61,063 nucleotides of DNA, from positions 1-61,063 of the forward strand of contig JAIOYK010000033.1 in the NCBI GenBank assembly GCA_021741145.1, in the 5' to 3' direction. The DNA comes from Rhodospirillum sp. GTDB taxonomy: Bacteria; Pseudomonadota; Alphaproteobacteria; Rhodospirillales; Rhodospirillaceae. The position numbers and the translations under genes were made by a program. The notes beneath the pieces are model-generated. The model worked only from the letters and a program-made list of their open reading frames with translations. It was not told the origin of the DNA and made no database searches. Positions 54,611-61,063 of this stretch are shown in pieces. How positions within the stretch are numbered: the first letter of the stretch is position 1; every line of letters starts with the position of its first letter.

Positions 54611-55552
54611 TCAAGGTTTCGGGAGGATCGCGAACAGGGTGATCAAGGTGCCCAGGGATAGAACCGTCGAGAGCATCACCACCCCCGTGGCCCGTTGGAT
54701 ATAGAGGCCGTAGCGATTGGCGAAGACGTAGACATTGGCTCCCGCCGGGGACGCCGCGGTGATCACCGCGACGGAGACCCAATCGGGGCGCAGGTGGAAA
54801 ACCTGGGTCGCGGCCAGCCAGACCACGAAGGGCAAGCCCACAAGTTTCAGGGCGGTGACCACGAGAATCTCCCGCAGGTCGCCTCCCAGTTTTTGCGAGG
54901 ATAGGGTGACCCCCACCGCCAACAGGGCCACCGGAGAGGCCGCCCGGCCGATGAAAGCCAGGGTATCGTCGACCACCGCGGGCATGGTCAGTCCACCCAC
55001 GCTCCAAAGCATGCCCATCAGACAGGCGAGTACGACGGGATTGAGCAGGACCGACCGGGCGACCTCCCACAGGGTCTTGCCCAGGCCCGCGCCCTTCACG
55101 CCTTGGCTGAACCCGATGGCCAGCGTGGTCACCGTGAAATAAATCCCTGAATGGAGCATAATCAGGATCATCAGGGGAACCAAGCCCGCCTCCCCATAGG
55201 CCCGCTGGACCAGGGGCAGGGTCACCAGCACCGTGTTGGAGAACGTTCCCGCCATGGCCGCCAGTCCCGAGGTATCCCGCTCATTGCGGAACAGGTGGCG
55301 GGAGATCATCCAGGTCAGGCCGAAAAGGACCAACCCGCCCCCGTAATAGGCGCCCACCAAGTGAAGATCGAAGCTCTCTCCCATGTGGGATTGGGACAGG
55401 GTCCGGAACAGCAGGCAGGGGATGGCCAAAAAGAAGACGAAATTGACGATCCCCTGAACACCGCCTTCTCCGATCATCTTGCGACGGCCAAACAAAAAAC
55501 CGATGCCGATAACGGTGAAAATCGGGAAAACGATCCGCAGGGTCTCGATCAT
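54611..55552 (-). CDS. AEC family transporter
   Basis: A 313-residue ten-span auxin-efflux-carrier family protein: IVFPIFTVIGIGFLFGRRKM at the start, GTFSNTVLVTLPLVQRAYGE and ASPVALLAVGVTLSSQKLGG, and ASPAGANVYVFANRYGLYIQ in the C-terminal half. Bacterial members move malate or other organic acids. It lies upstream of modA on the same strand, but the ModE-like boxes sit between, so it is probably a separate unit. GGAGGAG lies about 10 bases before the ATG. Confidence 0.9.
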   Translation of the reverse strand: MIETLRIVFPIFTVIGIGFLFGRRKMIGEGGVQGIVNFVFFLAIPCLLFRTLSQSHMGESFDLHLVGAYYGGGLVLFGLTWMISRHLFRNERDTSGLAAMAGTFSNTVLVTLPLVQRAYGEAGLVPLMILIMLHSGIYFTVTTLAIGFSQGVKGAGLGKTLWEVARSVLLNPVVLACLMGMLWSVGGLTMPAVVDDTLAFIGRAASPVALLAVGVTLSSQKLGGDLREILVVTALKLVGLPFVVWLAATQVFHLRPDWVSVAVITAASPAGANVYVFANRYGLYIQRATGVVMLSTVLSLGTLITLFAILPKP

Positions 55553-55647
55553 GGAAACGATACTCCTCCATCCGCCCCCTTTTGGAGACGCGGATGGGGT
55601 TAAGGGAAGGGGGCAGTCTAGGACACCAATCGCCGGAGCCCGGGGTA

Positions 55648-55848
55648 TCAGAGCACCAGGGCCGTCCAGGGCATGAAGGTCACCGCCTCATTCACCACGG
55701 AACAGACCATCAAGGGAACCGAAGCCACGGTCGGCTTCCGCTGACCGATGTCCTGATTCAGGCGGACGATCACGCCGAAACGCACCGGAACGATCCCCAG
55801 GCTGGTGGCCAACGGCATGAGCGGGGGGACCAGATCCCGCTTGGGACC
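55648..55848 (-). pseudogene. Fragment of a TRAP DctM permease
   Basis: About 66 codons read LVPPLMPLATSLGIVPVRFG, VIVRLNQDIG, then diverged sequence to a TGA at 55648. This matches the DctM segment P-LLP-LG-DPVHFGIIMV-N--IG--TPPVG, with several key residues changed (TPPVG is KPTVA) and the last membrane segments missing. No start codon or upstream DctM part remains. Confidence 0.65.
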
Positions 55849-55945
55849 ACGCCCAGGTGGAGCACGGAAAAATGGTTCTCCCGGGGGTCCCCAACAGGGA
55901 GGCGCGCGAGATTCCTGACCCGAATCCTAGACTGGCCACCCGCGC

Positions 55946-56836
55946 TTATGTGGTGGCGGCGCCCATCCACCCGGCCCACAGGTCCGACGTCGCGGGATCA
56001 TGGAAACAGAGGCAGTGCACGCCCGGCAGACGCACCACCCGCTCAAGGAGTTGGATGTCGGCCTCGTGCTCCCGGGAGATGAAGGGGTCCTCGAAGAAGA
56101 CCACCACATCACAGGCCCCATCGAGGATGCGGTCGGCGATCTCCACGTCCCCCCCCTTGGGACCACTGAGCAGGGTTGAAACCCACCCCGCCCGATCCCG
56201 GAAGGGAGCGATCAAGGGGCCAAGCACGGCCATCTCGGCGGAGGACAAGCGGTCGGGCACCTGACCATTGAGCAGGGTCCCGGTTGTCCCCGTGGCGACC
56301 CGCCCCTTGAACCGGGCAAGCAGATCCCTATGTCGGGCGGCGAAATCCAACATGGCGCCCTTCAGGGAATCATGGGCGACGAGGGCGATTGTCCGCTCCC
56401 CGGCCCAGCCAGCCGGTTCTCCGGCGCCGGACTCCAGCCGCCACCAATGGGCCGCGGTCTCCACATTGGGCAGATAGGGGCGGCGCTGGACAACGCATTG
56501 GCGCTTCAGGGCTTCCACCTCCGGGAAGAAGCCAAGGGGATCGTCTGGCTCTAGAAGGGAGACAACCTGATCGATGCGTCGGGCGGGATCCTCGGTAACA
56601 AGCCCGGCAACCATGCGCACCAGTCCACCATCCCGCGCCGCGGGAAAGGGATGGAGGAGGTCCGACGGCGGGAAGTCGCCCAACCCCGCGAGAAAATCCG
56701 CGGTCTCGCCCACCGGGTGGAGGGTACCTTGCCAGCCGAGGGCGCGCGCCTCCCGGAAGGCGGTAAGAAGGTCGCGAAGGGCGCCCTCCCCCCAGCTGTT
56801 GACCGTGGCGACAAGGCCGATTTTAGGGAAGCTCAT
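55946..56836 (-). CDS. Tandem methylglyoxal-synthase-like domain protein
   Basis: A 296-residue protein. The C-terminal half (from IALVAHDSLKGAMLDFAARH) is a clear methylglyoxal synthase domain, with VATGTTGTLL (phosphate loop), SGPKGGDVEIADRILDGACD (catalytic Asp) and VVFFEDPF...REHEADIQLLERV. The N-terminal half (KIGLVATVNSWGEGALRDLL...LHPVGETADFLAG) appears to be a degenerate second copy lacking these motifs. Known enzyme: dihydroxyacetone phosphate to methylglyoxal + Pi. The doubled form is unusual and activity is uncertain. Its start overlaps the preceding methyltransferase stop (ATGA). Confidence 0.8.
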   Translation of the reverse strand: MSFPKIGLVATVNSWGEGALRDLLTAFREARALGWQGTLHPVGETADFLAGLGDFPPSDLLHPFPAARDGGLVRMVAGLVTEDPARRIDQVVSLLEPDDPLGFFPEVEALKRQCVVQRRPYLPNVETAAHWWRLESGAGEPAGWAGERTIALVAHDSLKGAMLDFAARHRDLLARFKGRVATGTTGTLLNGQVPDRLSSAEMAVLGPLIAPFRDRAGWVSTLLSGPKGGDVEIADRILDGACDVVVFFEDPFISREHEADIQLLERVVRLPGVHCLCFHDPATSDLWAGWMGAATT

Positions 56837-57519
56837 GACCCTTGCATCCCTCCAAATCCAGTTCCGGGGATCAGTCCCCCCTCCCGCGACGGGTCGGAAG
56901 CGGGCGGGGACACGGAACCGATGTCCGTCCGTTCGTCCCCAAGGGGCCAGGGTTTCGTGATCCGGTACACCGACGCGGGCGGAAGATTGTTGAACGTCCG
57001 CCCGATGCGTTCAGCCCGGAGCCCCAACCGATCCAGAATCGCACGGGGCACCGGACAGTGCCAGCCGTAGGTGAATTGATAGAGCGCTCCGCCTGGCCGC
57101 AGGTAGGCGAAGGTCCCCGAGAGGATCCCCATGGTCTTGCGGGGCGACATCGACAAGAGAGGAAGCCCGCTCACCGCGGCGCCGACAATGGGTTCGGCGA
57201 AGAGGGGATCTCTTCCCAGGCGCGCCGCATCCAGGCAGAGGACTCGGGCGCGCGGATATCGCCGCTGAAGCAGCCTCGCGAAATCGGGACCGCTTTCGAC
57301 CAATGTCAGGTCGGCTTCATCGACGCCACGGCTCAGCAAGGCGCGGGTGAACGCGCCCGTTCCTGGTCCCAGTTCGAGAACGGGGCCGTCCGACGGCATG
57401 ACCTCCTTGGTCATCAGCCCCGCCAGCGAAGCTCCCGATGGCGCCACCGCCGCCACTCTGAGTGGGTTTGCGAGCCACGCCCGCAAAAATTGGATTTGAT
57501 CATAAGAACCGCGGACCAT
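56833..57519 (-). CDS. PmtA-like phospholipid N-methyltransferase
   Basis: A 228-residue SAM enzyme of the PmtA/rRNA-dimethylase-like group. FLRAWLANPLRVAAVAPSGA at residues about 11-30 is typical of alphaproteobacterial phosphatidylethanolamine N-methyltransferases, followed by VLELGPGTGAFTRALL and AVSGLPLLSM. PmtA makes phosphatidylcholine. The C-terminal ~35 residues are Pro/Gly/Ser-rich and unlike the family. ATG at 57519 is chosen; a GTG lies two codons upstream. Confidence 0.82.
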   Translation of the reverse strand: MVRGSYDQIQFLRAWLANPLRVAAVAPSGASLAGLMTKEVMPSDGPVLELGPGTGAFTRALLSRGVDEADLTLVESGPDFARLLQRRYPRARVLCLDAARLGRDPLFAEPIVGAAVSGLPLLSMSPRKTMGILSGTFAYLRPGGALYQFTYGWHCPVPRAILDRLGLRAERIGRTFNNLPPASVYRITKPWPLGDERTDIGSVSPPASDPSREGGLIPGTGFGGMQGS

Positions 57520-57769
57520 TGTCACGATCGGACCCCGCTACAGTGAAATCTGGGCCAGACCATGCAACGGTCAACACCCCATGGCAAACACGGTCTTATA
57601 CTTGGTTTCGACGGGAAAGCCCACGGGCGTATCGTATAACAGGCAGGGGAACACGATCCGTCGCCTTGGAAGGCAAGCGGTCAACGAGACAGGGACAGCC
57701 AAGGAACGATTCCGCGTCCCCGCGCCGCGCGAAGGCCGCGCCAGTCTCCCCGCTCCCGCGGCGTTCAAC
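57520..57769. other. Intergenic region beside decayed IS630
   Basis: No confident gene; a 64-codon plus-strand frame at 57581-57775 has no family character. AGTGAAATCTGGGCCAG at about 57541-57557 weakly resembles the right hairpin of the dispersed palindromic element (AGTGAAACTGGGCCAG). Confidence 0.4.
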
Positions 57770-58745
57770 TGCTGACGCTATCGTCGTTGGGCGATGAGGT
57801 TATCCAAGCACGGCATCCATCATCGAGAATGACCCGATAGTCGTCAAAAGCCGTGTTGGAGAGCCACGTTTGTCGGAGGAATTGTCAGGTGTTGTCCACG
57901 GGGGGCAACTCAGGTGAGCGAGACGGCAAGAGAATGATCGTCAGGTTCCTCGGACCCTAGAGATCTTCCGTCGTATGCCAACTAGCCCGGTCCATGAGGA
58001 TCACGGCATGGGCTTTGGGGGCAACGGTCCGACGGATCTCCTCCAAATGCAGTTGCATGGCGCGGATGTTGGCAAAGGGCATCATCAAGCCCGCCCTCGT
58101 GCCACGAGCGGAGCACATAGCGTCGAACAGATGGGCCTTGGCGTAGCGTTGATCGGCGGGAACCCGAGGACGCGTGCCGCGCCTTGCCCAGATGCGGGCG
58201 CGGCCATTCTTCTGTCCAAGCCGTGCCTCACCCTGGAACCAAATCTCGATCCGTTTGCCCTTGGGCAAATGGCCTATGTGTGCCTGGAGCCTGCGCGGAA
58301 CGTTTTTTTTAAAGGCTTCGATCACCGGCTCGTTTTGCAACGGGTGCTGGGGGCGGCCACTGATGTAAGACAATCCAAGGACGTCAGGAAGGGCTGAAAT
58401 CGCCCGTTCGCTATACCTCACGCCGAACCGGTTCTCGATCACTCCGACAAGATCGATCCGACGCCAACGGATCACTCCGTCTTCTTTGGCATCGGGACCG
58501 GTTTCGACCATCTCGGCCAACTCCTTCCTCTGCTCCTCGGACAACCAGCGCCGACGGCCAGCTCCCTTCCGGTTCGACAAGCCCTCGGGGTCATGGCCGT
58601 TGAACCCAATCTCGAAGGGTTTGCCGGTCCATCCCTCCAACTCGGGCCGCGGCTTCCCGGCTCATGCCAGCATAAACCGCGGCCAAGGCCAAAAACGGAA
58701 TCCCTTCCCGGCGCATCTGAATCAAGTTCTCATGCCGCTGGTATG
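57770..58745 (-). pseudogene. Degenerate IS630-family transposase
   Basis: N-terminal helix-turn-helix (SREAAARVGGMDRQTLRDWV, about 58730-58600) is in one frame; after a frameshift near 58600 the rest continues in another (GHDPEGLSNRKGAGRRRWLS to AVILMDRASWHTTEDL). TAG at 57957-57959 then interrupts the DDE domain just after the catalytic-region Asp. Beyond it the same frame still reads GPRNLTIILLPSRSPELPPV, followed by a TGA where QFLRQTW-type elements have Trp. At least one frameshift and two stops make it inactive. Confidence 0.9.
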
Positions 58746-58766
58746 ACACTTTCCTCCCGCTCACCC

Positions 58767-60356
58767 TCACAGACCGTCGAGAAGGTCGCCTTGCCGCCTG
58801 TCCTGGCCCTTATCGGCCGCTTTGCGCGGCGCGCGCGCCTTCCCTTCGGGGGCGGGCGGCGTGGTCGGAGGGGCATCCCCCTCGGCCCGGACGCTCCGTT
58901 CTCCATCCTTGAAGGATAGGGAGAGCAGTGCTCCCCCGGTCACGGCCTTGGCTTCGGTCAGTACCCGGCCCGATTCGTCCCGGACGACGACGTATCCCCG
59001 TTCCAGGACCCGGTGGTGGGACAGGCTTTCGAGTCGAGCGCCCAAGGCTTCCACCCGTTCGGCCCGCCGCGCGAGATCCCGCTGGCCCCACCCGACCAAG
59101 CGGTCGGCCAGAGTTCCGACGGCCCGTCGCCCCTGGTCCACCTGGGTGATGATCCGGTCGGCCCGAAGACGGCCGGACACCTGGGACAAGGTCCGCTCGG
59201 CCTGATCGACCAATCGGGTCATGGCACCGTCCAGGGAGAGGGAGATCCGCGTCAAATCCTGGACCTTGCGGTCGATCAACTCTCCCGGACGGCGCAGGCG
59301 GGCCGCGGTCTGAGTCACCACCAATGCCCGGTGCTCCAACAGGCGGATCGGAGCCGACGCGAGCCGCTCGGCCCACTCATCCAACCGTTGGGTGGCGTCC
59401 GCCAGCAAGCGGTCCAGGTCCGGCAGCCCCCTGGCGAGCCCCTCCAACCGCATCGACCGATCGGTAAACAGCCGCCCCACCGCCCCTTCCAGGCGCCCTC
59501 CGGCCTCGCCCATCTGGGCGAGGAGGTCCATCCGCACGGGCACGGCCATCTCGGCGGCCCCCGTCGGCGTGGGCGCGCGCAGGTCCGCGGCATGGTCAAT
59601 CAGGGTCACATCGGTTTCGTGGCCAACCGCGGAAATCAGAGGGATCGTGCTTTCGGCCGCGGCCCGAACCACGGATTCCTCGTTGAAGGCCATCAAATCC
59701 TCAAGACTGCCTCCCCCCCGGGCAACGATCAGGACATCGGGCCGGGGTACGGCGCCCCCCTGGGGCAGGGCGTTGAACCCCTTGATGGCGCGCACGACCT
59801 CCTCCGCGGCGCCCTCGCCCTGCACTTTCACGGGCCAGATCAGAACCCGGCGGGGAAAGCGGTCGGAAACGCGGTGGAGAATATCGCGGATCACCGCCCC
59901 GGTGGGGGAGGTGATAACGCCGATGACATGGGGCAAAAAGGGGGGACGCCGTTTGCGGGACGGTTCGAACAGACCTTCCGCGGCCAAGCGGCGGCGGCGC
60001 TCCTCCAGCAGCTTCAGCAGGGCGCCCTCACCCGCCAGCTCCATGTCCTCGATGATGATCTGATAGCTCGACCGCCCCGGGTAGGTGGTCAGCTTGCCCG
60101 TAACGATGACTTCCATCCCCTCCTCGGGGCGGAGGGACAGCTTATTCATGGTCCCGCGCCAAATGATCGCATCAATCACCGCGCCGTCATCCTTCAGGCG
60201 CAGGTAACAATGGCCAGACCCGGCCACCTTGGGCTGGCTGATCTCACCGCGCAGGCGCACACGCGAGAACGCTTCCTCGACCGTGCGCTTCAGGGCACCG
60301 GACAATTCGGAAACGGACAGCTCGGGCAGGTTATGAATGGGGCTTGAACCGGTCAT
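58767..60356 (-). CDS. xseA: Exodeoxyribonuclease VII large subunit
   Basis: A 529-residue large subunit of ExoVII, which degrades single-stranded DNA to oligonucleotides with XseB. The N-terminal OB fold (LSVSELSGALKRTVEEAFSR, LRGEISQPKVAGSGHCYLRL), catalytic core with VIGVITSPTGAVIRDILHR, LIVARGGGSLEDLMAFNEE and ISAVGHETDVTLIDHAADLR, and long coiled-coil C-terminal part are all present. The last ~30 residues are Ala/Pro/Arg-rich. Normal length; ATG at 60356. Confidence 0.95.
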   Translation of the reverse strand: MTGSSPIHNLPELSVSELSGALKRTVEEAFSRVRLRGEISQPKVAGSGHCYLRLKDDGAVIDAIIWRGTMNKLSLRPEEGMEVIVTGKLTTYPGRSSYQIIIEDMELAGEGALLKLLEERRRRLAAEGLFEPSRKRRPPFLPHVIGVITSPTGAVIRDILHRVSDRFPRRVLIWPVKVQGEGAAEEVVRAIKGFNALPQGGAVPRPDVLIVARGGGSLEDLMAFNEESVVRAAAESTIPLISAVGHETDVTLIDHAADLRAPTPTGAAEMAVPVRMDLLAQMGEAGGRLEGAVGRLFTDRSMRLEGLARGLPDLDRLLADATQRLDEWAERLASAPIRLLEHRALVVTQTAARLRRPGELIDRKVQDLTRISLSLDGAMTRLVDQAERTLSQVSGRLRADRIITQVDQGRRAVGTLADRLVGWGQRDLARRAERVEALGARLESLSHHRVLERGYVVVRDESGRVLTEAKAVTGGALLSLSFKDGERSVRAEGDAPPTTPPAPEGKARAPRKAADKGQDRRQGDLLDGL

Positions 60357-60424
60357 TTGGGCACCCTGCCCCAGCCCCGGACCGAATTCAAGGCATCAGC
60401 GTGTCCACTCCGCCTTCCGCGCGG

Positions 60425-60715
60425 TCAGTGCACCAACAGACAGTCCACCGACCGATAGCGCGCGGGCGTGATCAACGCGGCCGATGCGACCCGGACGGAA
60501 TGGAGAGGACCATCCAGCTCCCTTGTCCAGAAGTCCAGGAAGCGGCGCAGTTCCGGAAATCGGGGGGCCAAATCCAATTGTTGCCAGATGTATTCCTGCA
60601 AAAGTCCCGGATGGTCGGGCATGTGGTAGAGAATTGTCGCCGTGGTCAATCGGTAGTCGGCCATTTGGCGCGCCATATCGGTCAGGGGCCGGGTATCGGG
60701 TGAATGCAAGGTCAT
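60425..60715 (-). CDS. usg: Usg family protein
   Basis: A 96-residue protein of the alphaproteobacterial Usg family: ARQMADYRLTTATILYHMPD, then LLQEYIWQQLDLAPRFPELR and FLDFWTRELDGPLHSVRVAS. Usg genes are often near trp or asd-linked loci; function is unknown. ATG at 60715 is chosen over longer frames because the homology starts here. It precedes xseA on the same strand by 68 bp. Confidence 0.85.
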   Translation of the reverse strand: MTLHSPDTRPLTDMARQMADYRLTTATILYHMPDHPGLLQEYIWQQLDLAPRFPELRRFLDFWTRELDGPLHSVRVASAALITPARYRSVDCLLVH

Positions 60716-60988
60716 GGTCGAAGCTCCTCTTCTCGGCACCCCCTCCCACCCCTTTTCCGGTTCCGGACAAGGCCACCGCGTGACTGCGTTTTCTCCCATG
60801 CAAAAGCATGGACACAGGCGCATGAAATTTCAAGTTCCCTTTTACTTTCAGTGTATTAGCAGCCAAGTCCCGCGAGTGCTGACAAAATTCTCCCTCTCTC
60901 TCTTGACGCCGATCTTCAAAAAACTAGGCTCAATTCGCGTTTCGTAGGCACTCATGCTAGAATGGCGGAAATGCGGGAGTTCTGATCG
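60716..60988. other. Intergenic region before partial transposase
   Basis: No gene seen. The left end and terminal repeat of the insertion element that begins at the right window edge should lie here, perhaps near 60890-60960, but they cannot be fixed without the other end. Confidence 0.3.
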
Positions 60989-61063
60989 ATGGACCAAAAG
61001 ACATTTCAAGCGTGGTTGTCAGCGAGCGACGAGCTGACGGATGCTCAGAAGGCGGAGGCCGGT
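60989..61063 (+). mobile_element. Start of an IS1595-like transposase, cut by window end
   Basis: Twenty-five codons from ATG (MDQKTFQAWLSASDELTDAQ...) resemble the N-terminus of IS1595/ISXO2-type transposases, which open with a short -FQ-WL----LT--Q- helix. The rest is beyond the window, so family and intactness are unproved. Confidence 0.5.

Noticed and set aside
57581-57775. 64-codon plus-strand ORF beside the IS630 remnant
   Set aside because: No ribosome site of note, no recognisable motif, and it overlaps the decayed transposase end.
59013-60347. 444-codon plus-strand open frame opposite xseA
   Set aside because: Shadow of xseA, no motif and no ribosome site.

Overview
The window reads as a chromosomal segment of a GC-rich alphaproteobacterium, most likely a Rhodospirillales/Rhodospirillaceae member. 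This is an inference from gene content: a Usg-family protein, DUF2336 and DUF2007 proteins, pyruvate phosphate dikinase, several TRAP transporters, and chemotaxis and cyclic-di-GMP receptors with Cache/PAS sensors. It holds about 55 genes, one tRNA, several gene remnants and some dispersed or tandem repeats. No rRNA, CRISPR array or intact prophage was seen.

Layout. 1-3.6 kb: a lone type I restriction R subunit whose 3' end is cut off by a palindromic repeat. 3.7-12.1 kb: a minus-strand run DUF2007, methyltransferase, zinc-ribbon membrane protein, glyQ, glyS, ppdK, meaB. 12.3-20.3 kb: polyprenyl diphosphate synthase, tRNA-Pro(CGG) with a terminator, a coiled-coil membrane protein, a large PAS-GGDEF-EAL protein, small unknown ORFs and a methyltransferase. 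20.8-24.2 kb: a DctPQM TRAP operon resembling 2-oxoacid importers. 24.5-27.8 kb: a broken chemoreceptor remnant, a VOC protein, PhnA/YjdM, DUF2336 and a universal stress protein. 27.9-35.1 kb (minus): RpiR regulator, class III aminotransferase, BKACE enzyme, TAXI binding protein, fused TRAP permease and UspA, probably one uptake and catabolism unit. 35.3-39.9 kb: APRT-like enzyme, AraC regulator, RidA, EamA exporter, two small unknown proteins and a MarR regulator.

40-49.2 kb: a divergent aromatic-degradation island. Minus strand: VOC protein, FAH-family hydrolase, FAD monooxygenase, DUF2783, MBL-fold protein. Plus strand: DctPQM transporter, MarR regulator, maleylacetoacetate isomerase-like GST. 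No cupin ring-cleavage dioxygenase is present, so the single-domain VOC protein is the candidate ring-opening enzyme. 49.3-51.4 kb: a chemoreceptor separated from a C-terminal hemerythrin domain by one in-frame amber codon at the position of a normally conserved Trp. 52-54.6 kb: NifX-like protein and a ModABC-like oxyanion importer preceded by two mirrored ModE-like boxes. 54.6-61 kb: AEC transporter, a DctM remnant, a protein with two methylglyoxal-synthase-like halves, a PmtA-like methyltransferase, a decayed IS630 transposase, xseA, usg, and the start of an IS1595-like transposase.

The most unusual items are: (1) a dispersed palindromic element of about 125-130 bp, one copy of which ends hsdR and another of which sits between the binding-protein and permease genes of a TRAP operon; (2) the amber-split chemoreceptor-hemerythrin; (3) the aromatic island with an unassigned ring-cleavage step; (4) the ModE-like double palindrome; (5) tandem in-frame repeats in a methyltransferase and in PPDK. 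No previously undescribed multi-gene defence or mobile system could be demonstrated.
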